A stretch of DNA of 64,000 bases, from positions 3,738,951 to 3,802,950 of the forward strand of contig CP096137.1 in NCBI GenBank assembly GCA_023213235.1, read 5' to 3'. This DNA is from Elusimicrobiota bacterium (GTDB lineage: Bacteria > Elusimicrobiota > Elusimicrobia > UBA1565 > UBA9628). The position numbers and the translations under genes were made by a program. The notes beneath the pieces are model-generated. The model had not been told where the DNA came from, ran no database searches, and worked only from the letters and a program-made list of their open reading frames with translations. This document shows, in pieces, positions 1 to 8,623 of the stretch (position 1 is its first letter; the number at the start of each line of letters is the position of its first letter).

Positions 1-911
1 GTGACGGCCGCCAGCGGCGTGCGCAGCTTGTGCGAGATCAGCGACAGGAACGTCCGCTTGAGCTTTTCCTGGCGCCACGTCTCGGTGCGGTCCCGGAACA
101 CGAAGAGGCGGCCCTCGCCGTCGCCGAGCGGCGCGCGCGTGACGCGCCCCTCGAGCACGAGCAAGGTCGGCTCCTTGCGCACGGCGGCGAAGTCGAGGCC
201 GCCGTTCGCGCAGCCCAGCAGCTCGCCCACCGAGGGGGTCACGGTCATGTCCTTGAGTCCCCCGTGGAAGGCCCCGGGTTCCGGCCCCAGGAAGTTCTTG
301 GCCGCGGCGTTGAGCAGGATGATCTTGCCTTCCTTGTCGGTGAGCACCGCCCCGTCGGCCATCTGCGAGAACACGGTCGCGAGCTTGAACTTCTCCTCGT
401 TGAGCGAGGTGAACAGCCGCGCGTTGTCGATCGCGACGGCCGCCTGTGAGGCGAACGCCTCGAAGACGCGCAGGTCGTCCTGGGAGAAATCGCCCCCGTT
501 TTTGTTGATCGCCTCGAGGACTCCGACGAGGCGGCCCTTTAAGAGCAGGGGCACCGCGAGCACCGAGCGCGTCGTGAACCCGGAGGCGTCGTCCATCGCG
601 GGCGACCAGCGCGCGTCCTTGCGCACGTCCGGGATCAGCTCCGGCGTCCGCGTCTTGGCCACGCTCCCGGCGATGCCCTGTCCCATCTGCAGCCGCACCT
701 TCGACGCCGCGGGCCCCAGGCCCAGCGCCACGTCGAAATACAGCTCCTGGGTCTTCTCGTCGAGCAGCAGCAAGGACGCGCTCTCCGCGTCGACGACCTT
801 CGTCGACAATTCGAGCACCGACGTCAGCAGTTCGCCGAGCTCGAGCTTGGAGGACAGCAGGCGGCCGACTTCCAGCAGCAGTTCGAGCGCGCGGGGGTTT
901 TCGGACGGCAT
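1..911 (-). CDS. GAF/PAS sensor histidine kinase, C-terminus beyond window
   Basis: Partial gene running off the left edge. Reading leftward from the ATG at 911 gives about 303 residues: an N-terminal GAF domain (roughly residues 10-160), a PAS-like segment (about 165-275), then the start of a HisKA domain with the phospho-acceptor H-box read as SLISHKLRTPL near the edge. The kinase core lies outside the window. There is no signal peptide or membrane segment in the visible part, so it is probably a cytoplasmic two-component sensor; the ligand is unknown. A -10 hexamer TATACT (918-923) sits exactly six bases before the ATG, so the message is likely leaderless. Confidence 0.85.
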   Translation of the reverse strand, partial: MPSENPRALELLLEVGRLLSSKLELGELLTSVLELSTKVVDAESASLLLLDEKTQELYFDVALGLGPAASKVRLQMGQGIAGSVAKTRTPELIPDVRKDARWSPAMDDASGFTTRSVLAVPLLLKGRLVGVLEAINKNGGDFSQDDLRVFEAFASQAAVAIDNARLFTSLNEEKFKLATVFSQMADGAVLTDKEGKIILLNAAAKNFLGPEPGAFHGGLKDMTVTPSVGELLGCANGGLDFAAVRKEPTLLVLEGRVTRAPLGDGEGRLFVFRDRTETWRQEKLKRTFLSLISHKLRTPLAAV

Positions 912-956
912 CGGGCAAGTATAAGAGGAAGGGGGCCCCCGCGCAAGTCAGGGTTG

Positions 957-1208
957 TTACGGGCGAAGCATCCTCGCCAGGCCGCCAATCCCCAGCATTC
1001 CGGACGAAACGTCGAGGCCGGCCCGGTGCGCGGCATCCTCTCCGATCGCGACCGAGAGTTGGTAGGGGTCTTCGTGGAGAGGAATGCCGTCGAAGGTCGC
1101 GCCGGCGGCGGCGACCGCCGCTTCCAACCGACCATGATCGCGAACGGCCGAGCCCCCGCCTATTTTTCTGTGGATTTCGAGGATGTCCGCGGCGAAGAGG
1201 AGGAAGAA
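957..1208 (-). pseudogene. Decayed Doc/Fic-type toxin remnant
   Basis: The frame reads ADILEIHRKIGGGSAVRD, then GATFDGIPLHEDPYQLSVA, which matches the N-terminal half of death-on-curing (Doc) toxins. No start codon lies at the expected place, and the segment begins inside the 3' end of the antitoxin gene. The Fic catalytic motif (HPFxxGNKR type), expected in the second half, is absent in all nearby frames. The toxin is therefore truncated and almost certainly inactive. Position directly behind an AbrB-type antitoxin supports the identification. Confidence 0.6.
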
Positions 1209-1450
1209 GGGTCCCCGAGGCGCCGCAGGGCTTCCCCGTAATTCTTCTTGACCCAGCCGATGGCTTCGTCCACCTGCTCTTTGGTCGCGTACCGGAAGAC
1301 GGGGGTCACGATGAGGCTCGTCCCGTCCGTCGTCAGTTGGAGCGGGATCTCCGCGCTCATCCCCAGAAGCTCCAGGATCGGCTTGTCGATCACGAGGGCC
1401 AGGCTGTTGCCCAGGCGGGTCAGCTGTTTCGTCATCATTTTCTTTTTCAT
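1160..1450 (-). CDS. AbrB/MazE-like antitoxin
   Basis: 96 residues. Residues about 5-50 fit the SpoVT/AbrB swapped-hairpin DNA-binding fold (TKQLTRLGNSLALVIDKPILE followed by a second beta pair ending TPVF). The family neutralises a cognate toxin and autoregulates its operon. The Ser-rich C-terminus overlaps the Doc remnant downstream, consistent with a former two-gene toxin-antitoxin operon whose toxin has decayed. Upstream on the minus strand are TTGCCG, a 17-base spacer and TATACT, with a 14-base leader before the ATG. Confidence 0.7.
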   Translation of the reverse strand: MKKKMMTKQLTRLGNSLALVIDKPILELLGMSAEIPLQLTTDGTSLIVTPVFRYATKEQVDEAIGWVKKNYGEALRRLGDPSSSSSPRTSSKSTEK

Positions 1451-1475
1451 GTTCGTACATTGTTAGTATAGATCC

Positions 1476-1661
1476 TCAAGCCGGTTTCGGCAAGGGGCCG
1501 AGCGTGTGCGCCCGCCCGTCGCCGCGGATCCTCTCCAGGTGGCTCGCGAGCAGCAGCCTCTGCGCCTCGTCGCGCGCGTCCTCGTCCGCCACCGTCTCCT
1601 CCATCCTCTTGATGCGCGCCAGCAGCAGGCGCGCCTCCTTCTCCGGGGTTTCGTTTTTCAT
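1476..1661 (-). CDS. Small charged coiled-coil protein, unknown
   Basis: 61 residues, no recognised family. Rich in Glu, Arg and Lys with a heptad-like pattern (RIKRMEETVADEDARDEAQRL region), so probably one long helix. The start is supported by a strong ribosome site (GGAGGTGGGAAC just before ATG) and by an extracytoplasmic-function-like promoter motif at 1679-1707 on the same strand. Gene reality rests on these signals rather than on homology. Confidence 0.5.
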   Translation of the reverse strand: MKNETPEKEARLLLARIKRMEETVADEDARDEAQRLLLASHLERIRGDGRAHTLGPLPKPA

Positions 1662-1678
1662 GTTCCCACCTCCACCTA

Positions 1679-1707
1679 CCAGACGATTGACCCCGCCGAA
1701 AAGTTCC
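1679..1707 (-). promoter_or_regulatory. ECF-sigma-like promoter (copy 1)
   Basis: On the minus strand GGAACTT, 15 bases, then CGTCTGG. The same spacing and nearly the same spacer end (TCAATCGTCTGGTAG) occur at 23600. The GGAAC/CGTC pattern is that of RpoE-type ECF sigma factors. It points at the small gene starting at 1661. Confidence 0.5.
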
Positions 1708-1721
1708 GTTATGCTTCACGG

Positions 1722-2770
1722 GTGAGACTCCTCCTCGCCGCGCTCCTCCTCGCCGCCGCCGCCGCGCCCGCCGCCGCGCGCAAGCCCAAGACCAAGGACC
1801 TCGTCGCCTCCTTCGAATCCGCCAAGCCCGACGAGAAGATTCGCATGGCCGCCACGCTCGGCCGCATGAAAGAAAAGAAAACCACCGACGCCCTCATCCT
1901 CGCCTTCGACATCAAGCGCGGCAACCCGCGCGAGTCCGCCGCCTACGTCGAGGCGCTCGGCTACACGGGCGACGACCGCGCCGTCGAGCCTCTCGCCCGC
2001 GGCTGGGACTACCTGCGCTCGATGATCCTCCAGATGGGGGAGCTTCCGGGCAACCTTCAGGTCCTGCGCTGGAAGATCCTCGACTCCCTCTCCGCCTCGG
2101 CGGCGAGCAGGCCGTGCGCATCCTCTCCGAGGCCCTGAACGACTCCGACCCGCGCGTCGTGGAAGAAGCCGTCCGCGGCCTCGGCCGCCTGCGCATCAAA
2201 GACACCGTCCCCGCCCTCCAGCAGCTCGCCGGCGCCTCCTCGGGCAACCTGCTCCAGGCCGTCTTCGAGGCCTTGGGCGACATCGGCGACAAGCGCGCCC
2301 TCTCCACGCTCGAGCAGGCGTACAACAACCCCGACAAGTTCATCGAGGTCCAGGTCTCCTACGCGATGGCCAAGCTCGGCAAGAAAGAAGCCCACGCGCG
2401 CCTGAACTCCTTCCTCGAAGGCGACCCCGGCGAGTCGAAAGTCGGCCTGCTCGCCGCCTACTACCTCGTCAAGCTCGACAAGGACGCCGGCCTCAAGCAC
2501 CTCGAAGAGCTCATGAAAAAGCCCGGCAGCCCCCTGGCCCCCATCGCCGCCGAGACCTTGGGCAAGACCGAGAACCCGCGCGCCGTCCTCGTCTTGGTCG
2601 AAGCCTTCAAAGCTCCGGACCCCGCCGTCCGCTTGTCCGTCGCCCGCGCGCTCACCCGCCTCGGCGGCCCGCGCGCCGCCTCCGCCCTGAAGAAGCTGCG
2701 CTCCGACCCCGACCCCGGCGTGCGCGTCGCCGCCGCCGCGGGCCTCGCCGAGCTCGGCGAAGTCGACTAA
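1722..2770 (+). CDS. Secreted HEAT-repeat protein (frame break near 2095)
   Basis: Starts at GTG 1722 with a clear signal peptide (VRLLLAALLLAAAAAPAAA). The mature part is a chain of HEAT/PBS-lyase-type helical repeats (for example VEEAVRGLGRLRIKD, VRLSVARALTRLGGP, VRVAAAAGLAELGE), a scaffold for protein contacts, probably periplasmic. The reading frame changes between about 2088 and 2100 (CTCTCCGCCTCGG); adding one base restores an uninterrupted protein of about 349 residues. TATGCT ends six bases before the GTG, indicating a leaderless transcript. Confidence 0.75.
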
Positions 2771-2836
2771 TCGTCACCTCGCGGCGATAGGCGCTCCGCC
2801 CCCAGGCGGTATCCTCCGCGTATCAGGAGGCGCCCC

Positions 2837-3043
2837 ATGAGATCCCAGCTCCTTCGCATCGACGCCGCCGTCGCCCTCGTCACGGGCATCCTCGCCGGCC
2901 TCGCCATCGAGGCCCTCGTCGACAAGTGGTCCGACAACCGCCGCGCCCGCCGCGCCGCCGACGCCTCGCGCGACCCGCTCACCGAAGCCGAGCTGCCCCA
3001 CACCGCTCTCGAAGAAGTCACCGCCCCCATCGGGGAAGTCTAG
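2837..3043 (+). CDS. Small single-pass membrane protein
   Basis: 68 residues preceded by a good ribosome site (CAGGAGGCGCCCC). Residues 9-28 (DAAVALVTGILAGLAIEALV) form one hydrophobic helix; the tail is charged and ends with acidic residues. No family recognised. It heads a run of four tiny same-strand genes. Confidence 0.55.
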   Translation: MRSQLLRIDAAVALVTGILAGLAIEALVDKWSDNRRARRAADASRDPLTEAELPHTALEEVTAPIGEV

Positions 3044-3105
3044 ACGTCAAAAAGCCGTTTCGTTTCGTGAATGGGAAATTTTCCGCGCCCGCGCATACTA
3101 TGGGC

Positions 3106-3300
3106 ATGAAAATCTCCAAGCCGACGAAGCGCACCATCGAACGCGACCGCGACCCGGCCGCCGAGTCCGGCAAGACGCAGGCCGCTCCCGAGCGGCCCGT
3201 CGGCGCGCAGCAGACCGACGCTTTGGACAGCGAGGACGAGTCCGGCACCTACGCCGAGCCGGGCTCGTCCCAGGACACGGGGAAAGCGACACGGGCGTGA
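3106..3300 (+). CDS. Small polar protein, unknown
   Basis: 64 residues with basic N-terminus and acidic, Glu/Asp/Ser-rich remainder, predicted disordered. The ATG at 3106 is preferred over the one at 3100 because CATACT ends exactly six bases before it, the leaderless spacing seen elsewhere in the window. No homology recognised. Confidence 0.45.
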   Translation: MKISKPTKRTIERDRDPAAESGKTQAAPERPVGAQQTDALDSEDESGTYAEPGSSQDTGKATRA

Positions 3301-3358
3301 CCGAGCCCGCCCCGCACTTCCGCGTCCCCCCGAAGAAGAAGAAACGGAGGACACCGCT

Positions 3359-3508
3359 ATGAGACCGCTCAAGCCCAAGAAAGACCATCTGGAACCGGCC
3401 CCGTCGGAGCGGCCGGACGACGAGGAAGCCGGAGACGACGCCGCCATCGGCGGCGCCGACGTCGACTCGGACGAGGAGCCGGAGCTCGATTTCGACACGG
3501 AAAACTGA
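3359..3508 (+). CDS. Tiny acidic protein, unknown
   Basis: 49 residues (starts MRPLKPKKDHLEPAP, ends DFDTEN), very rich in Asp and Glu, predicted disordered. A ribosome site (ACGGAGGACA) precedes the ATG. Third of a run of four very small hydrophilic genes. Confidence 0.45.
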   Translation: MRPLKPKKDHLEPAPSERPDDEEAGDDAAIGGADVDSDEEPELDFDTEN

Positions 3509-3525
3509 TCTAGGAGGGTAACCAT

Positions 3526-3771
3526 ATGAAGCACGACAACAGACGCGATCCGGCGCCGGGCAAGGGCGGAGGCCAGGGCGGCGGCAAAGGCGGCGGCATG
3601 GGCGGAGGCCGCGAAGGCGGCGACAAGAACCGCGAGCGCATCGGCGGCGACGATCAGGAGCGCGACACCGAGGGCCAGAGCGGCGAGCGCCGCGAGGGCG
3701 AGGTGAAAGAAGGCGAAGAGGGCCAGGGCGGCGGGTACGGCCGCCCTCGTAAGGACGCGCCTCCGGCGTAG
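3526..3771 (+). CDS. Glycine-rich hydrophilic small protein
   Basis: 81 residues with a GKGGGQGGGKGGGMGGG tract, then a highly charged Glu/Arg segment. A strong ribosome site (TAGGAGGGTAACCAT) precedes the ATG. The composition recalls bacterial stress-induced KGG-repeat proteins, but the similarity is of composition only. Last of the small-gene run, followed by a hairpin. Confidence 0.5.
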   Translation: MKHDNRRDPAPGKGGGQGGGKGGGMGGGREGGDKNRERIGGDDQERDTEGQSGERREGEVKEGEEGQGGGYGRPRKDAPPA

Positions 3772-3796
3772 TCCCCTTCTTGGCCGAAGGAGTATC

Positions 3797-3830
3797 GCCG
3801 CCGCGGTCCCCTCGACGGGATCGCGGCGGC
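3797..3830 (+). terminator. Hairpin after small-gene cluster
   Basis: 14-base arms GCCGCCGCGGTCCC and GGGATCGCGGCGGC with one mismatch and a 6-base loop. The T-tract is poor (CTCTCATTGT), so it is either an imperfect intrinsic terminator or a 3' stabilising hairpin. Confidence 0.45.
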
Positions 3831-3868
3831 CTCTCATTGTGCCCCTGGACGTTTGGTATCCTACCCGC

Positions 3869-5658
3869 ATGATGACCCCTCTCCTGGCCCTCCTCCTCGC
3901 CGTCCCCCAGACCTTCGCCGCCGCTCCCACCGCGGCCGAAGCCAAGCAGTTCATCGAGAAGGCCGAATCCACCTTGGAGACCTTGGGCCGCCGCTCCGCC
4001 TTCAGCTCTTGGGCGGCGCAGACGAACCTCAACTACTCCACCGAGTGGCTCTCCGCCGACGCCGAGCAGGCGTACTCCGCCGAGGCCGCCAAGCTGGCCA
4101 AGCAGGCCCGCCGCTTCGACTCCATCAAAAAATCCCCGGAGCTCGCGCGCAAGTTCCTGTTCCTCAAGCTGTTGGTCGCCTCGCCGGCGCCGCCCTCCGT
4201 TGCCGAACAGAAAGAGCTCGCCGACCTCAAGGTCTGGCTCGACAGCACCTACGGCAAGGGCAAGTACTGCCGCCAGCCCGACTCCTGCCAGACCTTGGAC
4301 GACCTGGAAGACGTCCTGCGCACGTCGCGCGACCCGAAGAAGCTCCTCGACGCCTGGCAAGGCTGGCGCACGATCTCGGTCCCCATGCGCCCGAAGTACG
4401 AGCGCTTCGTCCAACTGTCGAACAAGGGCGCTCAGGACCTGGGCTTCAAGGACACGGCCGACCTCTGGCGCTCCGGCTACGACATGGCTCCCGAGGCCTT
4501 CTCCGCCGAGCTCGACCGCCTCGACAAGCAGATGAAGCCGCTCTATGAAGCGCTCCACGCTTACGTTCGCCGCCGCCTGCAGGACAAGTACGGCAAGGAC
4601 ATCATCGGCGACGACGGCCTCATCCCGCAGCACCTCGTCGGCAACATGTGGGGCCAGTCCTGGGAGAACATCCACGACATCGTTGCCGCTCCCTCCACCA
4701 AGCCCTCCTACGACCTCACCAAACAGCTCGTCAAACTCAACTACGACGACCAGAAGATGGTCCAGGCCGGCGAGGGCTTCTTCACGTCCCTCGGCTTCGA
4801 CCGCCTTCCGCCGACGTTCTGGGAGCGTTCACTTTTAAGCGGCCGCGGGATCGAGAGGTCGTCTGCCATGCCTCCGCGTGGGACGTGGAGAACTCGCAGG
4901 ACCTGCGCATCAAGATGTGCATCAAGATCAACGCCGAGGACTTCGTCACCATCCACCACGAGCTCGGCCACAACTACTACCAGCGCGCGTATGAGAAGCA
5001 GCCGTATCTCTTCCGCGGCTCGGCCAACGACGGCTTCCACGAGGCCCTGGGCGACACGATCGCGCTCTCCGTCACGCCGGAGTACCTCAAGACCGTCGGG
5101 CTCATCGACAAGGTCCCCGGCCCGGAGGGGGACATCGACTTCCTCCTTCAAAAAGCGCTGGAGAAGATCGCGTTTCAGCCGTTCGGGCTCCTCGTCGACA
5201 AGTGGCGCTGGGACGTGTTCACGGGCAAGACCAAGCCGGCCGACTACAACAAGGCGTGGTGGGCGCTGGTCCGCAAGTACCAGGGCATGAAGCCGGGCAA
5301 CGAGCGCTCCGAGAACGACTTCGATCCGGGCGCCAAGTATCACATCCCGGGCAACACGCCGTACGCGCGGTACTTCCTGGCCAACGTGTATCAGTTCCAG
5401 TTCTACCGGTCCTTGTGCGCGCAGAGCGGGCACAAGGGGCCGCTGCACACGTGCTCCTTCTACGGGGACAAGGCGGCGGGCAAGAAGTTGGGGGACATGA
5501 TGGCGATGGGGGCCTCGCGGCCGTGGCCGGAGGCGCTCGAGGCCGTCACGGGTACGAAGGAGATGGATGCGACGGCGATTTTGGAGTACTTTGCGCCGCT
5601 GAAGGCGTGGCTGGACAAGCAGAATAAGGGGCAGCAGGTTGGGTGGAAGGCGGAGTAA
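3869..5658 (+). CDS. Secreted M2-family (ACE-like) dipeptidyl carboxypeptidase, frame break near 4835
   Basis: Signal peptide [19 protein letters not shown], then the all-helical peptidase M2 fold. Diagnostic motifs: VVCHASAWD just before the active site, the zinc motif [10 protein letters not shown] near 4954-4980, and [13 protein letters not shown] carrying the third zinc ligand. Length, about 597 residues, fits a single-domain bacterial ACE homologue. Such enzymes remove C-terminal dipeptides from peptides. One base is missing in CACTTTTAAGC (4831-4840); restoring it joins FWERSLL to [10 protein letters not shown] exactly as in the family. TATCCT ends six bases before the ATG. Confidence 0.85.
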
Positions 5659-6126
5659 ATGCCGAGCCGTCGCTATCAAGCCCCCGCATTTCTATCGGGG
5701 GTCGTAACGCAGGAAGCATACGAGCGATGGCTTCGGCGAAAGGCGGCGGCACATGTTCGCAGAGACCGGAAGCGCGGAAATAAGAGCGCGATGGGCGAGT
5801 CGTATCGAACTGCGATCCATTTGGCCGTTCTGAAATGCGAGGGGAAAGACGTTTATACTGGCGAGGTTTTAGACTGGACTCTCCTCGGCAAATACGACAA
5901 CGAAGATTCAAAGGCTGGGCGAAGCAAGTATAAGAAGCAGTTTGCGTTGTTGCCGACCGTTGACCATGTCGATGATGGGATGAGCATCGCGAATTTTCTG
6001 ATTTGTTCGTGGCGGGTGAACGACGCGAAGAATGATTTAAACAGGGAAGAATTCGTGCAGCTCTGTCATAGAGTTGTCGATTTCCACCGAATTCAGAGTA
6101 AAGAGGTTCGGGTAAAGCCGATTTAG
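5659..6126 (+). CDS. HNH-like endonuclease candidate at island edge
   Basis: 155 residues, beginning directly after the ACE stop codon. The core (CEGKDVYTGEVLDW, then LPTVDHVDD, then RVNDAKNDLNREEFVQLC) resembles HNH/beta-beta-alpha nucleases: an Asp-His pair followed by Asn/Asp residues, without a full Cys zinc knuckle. Composition is lower in GC than the peptidase just before it, so the edge of a transferred island may fall here. Activity is inferred from motif resemblance only; nuclease partner of the neighbouring defence genes is one possibility. Confidence 0.5.
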   Translation: MPSRRYQAPAFLSGVVTQEAYERWLRRKAAAHVRRDRKRGNKSAMGESYRTAIHLAVLKCEGKDVYTGEVLDWTLLGKYDNEDSKAGRSKYKKQFALLPTVDHVDDGMSIANFLICSWRVNDAKNDLNREEFVQLCHRVVDFHRIQSKEVRVKPI

Positions 6127-6213
6127 GGAGAGGTGGCCGAGCGGTTTAAGGCACCAGTCTTGAAAACTGGCGACGTGTAACAGCGTCCGTGGGTTCGAAT
6201 CCCACCCTCTCCA
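6127..6213 (+). tRNA. tRNA-Ser (anticodon TGA)
   Basis: Acceptor arms GGAGAGG (6127-6133) and CCTCTCC (6206-6212) pair fully. The anticodon stem CCAGT/ACTGG encloses loop CTTGAAA (anticodon TGA), a long variable arm is typical of serine tRNAs, and the T-arm is GTGGGTTCGAATCCCAC. The base after the acceptor stem is A where serine tRNAs usually have G, and CCA is not encoded. tRNA genes are common integration sites; no second copy of the 3' end was found at the right edge of the island. Confidence 0.93.
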
Positions 6214-6309
6214 AATTTCTGATTAAGATGTCAGAGCGGGTTGCCCAGGCTGTCGAGGCCTACCGCGCCTAAGAACTGGGCTATCTAGATGGGAAATTGA
6301 CCCACCAGA

Positions 6310-7184
6310 CTAAGACCGTGAAATCGTAACGCGATTCAATTGCCGTAATAGGTCGCTCCCATCTTGAGGCCTTTTACTGCAATCGTGTGCTAACGCAGGA
6401 TAGATCACGTGGAATAATTCAGTAGGACCTTTCCAATCCTCGGCACAAACACAGCCGCTTGGATTGCGGCCGGTCACTACGTACCAGAAAACGCTGCAGA
6501 GTTGGTAGACGTCGGAACTCTTGGCGACTATGTCCGAGTTTCCAACGGCTTTATTAACAGCTTCGGGGGACATCCAATAACGTGGACCAATAGCTTCTTC
6601 GGGATCGGACAAGTCCCCTCCGCCTAACAACGACTTGCAGAGTCCGAAGTCTGTTAAAATCCAGGTCTCGCCATTCACCAGAATATTTTCAGGCTTAATA
6701 TCTCTGTGAACTGCCTCCCGGTGCAATATGCTCAATGCTTCGGCAAGGCCCCGAAACTGCGCGATATATTCCTCATAAAGAAGTCGATCAGATTTTTTCC
6801 GAGTCGCTGCCGAAGGTTGGCCTCTGCTATCGGCATCACAACATAGTAGACCTTTCTGGATTTCGTCGTACCGTGTTCCCTGAACGTTGCCGCTATGTCA
6901 CCATGATCGATATACTTCATCAGCTGATCGTGGTTCAATTTTCGGAGTAGTTCGACTTCTTGATGAAATCGTTTGGTGCGTTTTTCTGAACTGGAGAGCT
7001 GGAATTTTATTGCATACTCGTCCCCAGTAATCCGTTCGGAACATCTGTGTACGACGGCATTCCCGCCGGATGCGATTCTGTCGCCCACTTCAAATTCGAG
7101 CCCACCTAAAGATCGAACACTTCTTGGGATTCTGACCACTTTTTGAGGGGCATGATCAAGGAAGAGGCTAAGGCTCACTTTCAT
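6310..7184 (-). CDS. Hanks-type Ser/Thr protein kinase paired with DUF262 (frame break at 6793-6798)
   Basis: The ATG at 7184 overlaps the end of the upstream DUF262 gene by 17 bases, so the two are translationally linked. N-lobe: glycine loop RIASGGNAVVHR and the lysine in EYAIKFQ. C-lobe: catalytic HRDIKPENILV, metal-binding TDFGLCKS, and MSPEAV in the APE position. All catalytic residues are present. The frame breaks in a run of six T (plus strand); adding one base joins RQRLGK to SDRLLYEEYIAQF and gives about 291 residues with no membrane segment. Known phage-defence kinases signal abortive responses; that role here is inference from the position beside a phosphorothioation cluster. Confidence 0.8.
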
Positions 7185-8511
7185 CCTCGAGAAGTCCGCG
7201 GTGGCCCCCTGTCTTCGGAAGCTTGTAGGGTTCGTCCCAGACAAAGTAATCATCTGCGGCCTGAGCGCGATGGGCCCAATGGATGAAAGTTGCGTTCTCC
7301 ATCTGGAATGTCAATTTGTTCTTAGGCCAAGTCAAGAAAACGTTCGTTTCGGAGTAATCGGGGTCGCCTTCAGCCAAGTCGCATAGCGGGCAGTTGATTG
7401 GCGTTGTTGGACACATATCCTCATGGGCTAAGTCCTCAAGAATCGAATGGAAAGTCGCGACACCTTCAATGCTCGGAGGTTTGCTGAGGTAGGTCCCTTG
7501 CAGAAAATGCTTGAGGAAGTTTCGCCGCGATGTGCGGCTTGCAATAGAATTTCCTTGGGATACGCATTGGATTGCATAACGGCTCAGAAGATTCGCTTTT
7601 GATTCAGGCTCAATGTATTCATCAAGAAGCCTTAGATCTGCACGCAAATCTTCTAAGAGCTTCCCTTCCAGAGTTCCGCCAGTGGCGCGCAGGTCGTCAA
7701 TAGCAGCAAAGAGGCTATAGAAATCCGCCTTTTGTTTGAACCGCAACATGCTCACGGACTCGTTCGTGCCATCGAAAATCAACAGCAGGTCATCTAGGAC
7801 GGCCTGGAATCGCGCCTCAATGCTTTGCTTGGCGGCCTTGTCCCACTCCTGGTACTTGAGATAAAAATCATCAAGCGTCTCGCGCTTTTCTTGTGGCCCA
7901 CTGAGCAGCTGAGCCAGGAGCTCGGAAACAAATTCTACGTCGCCCATCCGCTTGCTATTCGTGATGGTGAAAATTTTTGCGGCCTCGAACAGTGGGCAGA
8001 TGGCGAGTTTTTCAGACAGGGATAAAAACTCGCCGGGCAGGTCGGCGCGGCGCAATTCTTGTTTATTGAGAGCGACGGTGTACTTGTTTACGCGGGAATA
8101 TATGTCGCGGACAACATCGTCGGGTGCATTTACGATTTCGTTCGTATCTATTTTATAAGAGAGGAATTCGTCTTGAATGTTTTGCGGTAATTCGGAAAAT
8201 TTCCTCCCCGAATATTCACCACTGTACGGCTTCGCCAGATGGAAATCATCGTCCACAAAAGAGAGGATGGCTTTGATTCGTTGCTGGCCATCAATTACCA
8301 CTCGATAGGTATCTTTGTTCCGCACTATAGCCTGAAAGAAAATCTTCGGTATGGGAATTTTCCTTAGGATAGTATCCATCAAGAGTATGCGGGCAGCCGG
8401 AGACCATACTTCCTTTCGCTGGAAGTCTGGGCGGATTTCGAGCCTTTGGTTGTTGCTCCAGTCCCGGATATCTGAGATCGGGTGGGGCGCCGAATTCCAT
8501 GTCCAATTCAT
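7168..8511 (-). CDS. DUF262 (GmrSD/SspE N-domain-like) protein
   Basis: 447 residues. FQRKEVWS (30-37) and VIDGQQRI (72-79) are the hallmark motifs of DUF262, the nucleotide-hydrolysing module of GmrSD, BrxU and the phosphorothioate sensor SspE. In SspE the DGQQR motif couples nucleotide hydrolysis to recognition of modified DNA. Unlike SspE or GmrSD there is no recognisable DUF1524 HNH nuclease at the C-terminus. Instead a Cys cluster (MCPTTPINCPLCDL, about 367-380) may bind zinc. The downstream kinase may replace the nuclease as output. TATAAT ends six bases before the ATG. Confidence 0.75.
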   Translation of the reverse strand: MNWTWNSAPHPISDIRDWSNNQRLEIRPDFQRKEVWSPAARILLMDTILRKIPIPKIFFQAIVRNKDTYRVVIDGQQRIKAILSFVDDDFHLAKPYSGEYSGRKFSELPQNIQDEFLSYKIDTNEIVNAPDDVVRDIYSRVNKYTVALNKQELRRADLPGEFLSLSEKLAICPLFEAAKIFTITNSKRMGDVEFVSELLAQLLSGPQEKRETLDDFYLKYQEWDKAAKQSIEARFQAVLDDLLLIFDGTNESVSMLRFKQKADFYSLFAAIDDLRATGGTLEGKLLEDLRADLRLLDEYIEPESKANLLSRYAIQCVSQGNSIASRTSRRNFLKHFLQGTYLSKPPSIEGVATFHSILEDLAHEDMCPTTPINCPLCDLAEGDPDYSETNVFLTWPKNKLTFQMENATFIHWAHRAQAADDYFVWDEPYKLPKTGGHRGLLEDESEP

Positions 8512-8553
8512 GGCGCTATTATACAGCTAAAACGTAACTAAGCCGTCAACGCA

Positions 8554-8582
8554 TTGACATGCCCATCGTCTCCGAGTAGAAT
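8554..8582 (+). promoter_or_regulatory. Sigma-70 promoter of the ssp-like operon
   Basis: TTGACA, 17 bases, TAGAAT. Transcription should begin near 8589, immediately before three phased 10-bp repeats and the MerR-like gene. The DUF262 gene diverges on the other side. Confidence 0.7.
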
Positions 8583-8590
8583 CTTTAAAA

Positions 8591-8620
8591 TGTATATAGT
8601 TGTATATAGTCGCTTATAGT
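8591..8620 (+). repeat. Three tandem 10-bp repeats at the transcription start
   Basis: TGTATATAGT, TGTATATAGT, CGCTTATAGT in direct succession. The 10-base period puts each copy on the same DNA face, as expected for a cooperative operator. The likely reader is the helix-turn-helix protein encoded next, which would make it autoregulatory. Confidence 0.6.
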
Positions 8621-8623
8621 TTG

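Noticed and set aside
3295..3361. 21-codon frame from GTG near 3295 (reads VTEPAPHFRVPPKKKKRRTPL) overlapping both neighbours by GTGA/ATGA
   Set aside because: Coupling geometry is attractive, but it lacks a ribosome site and is too short to separate from chance.
6793..6798. Phase-variable homopolymer controlling the kinase
   Set aside because: Single-base losses occur in so many unrelated genes in the window that sequencing error is the simpler explanation.
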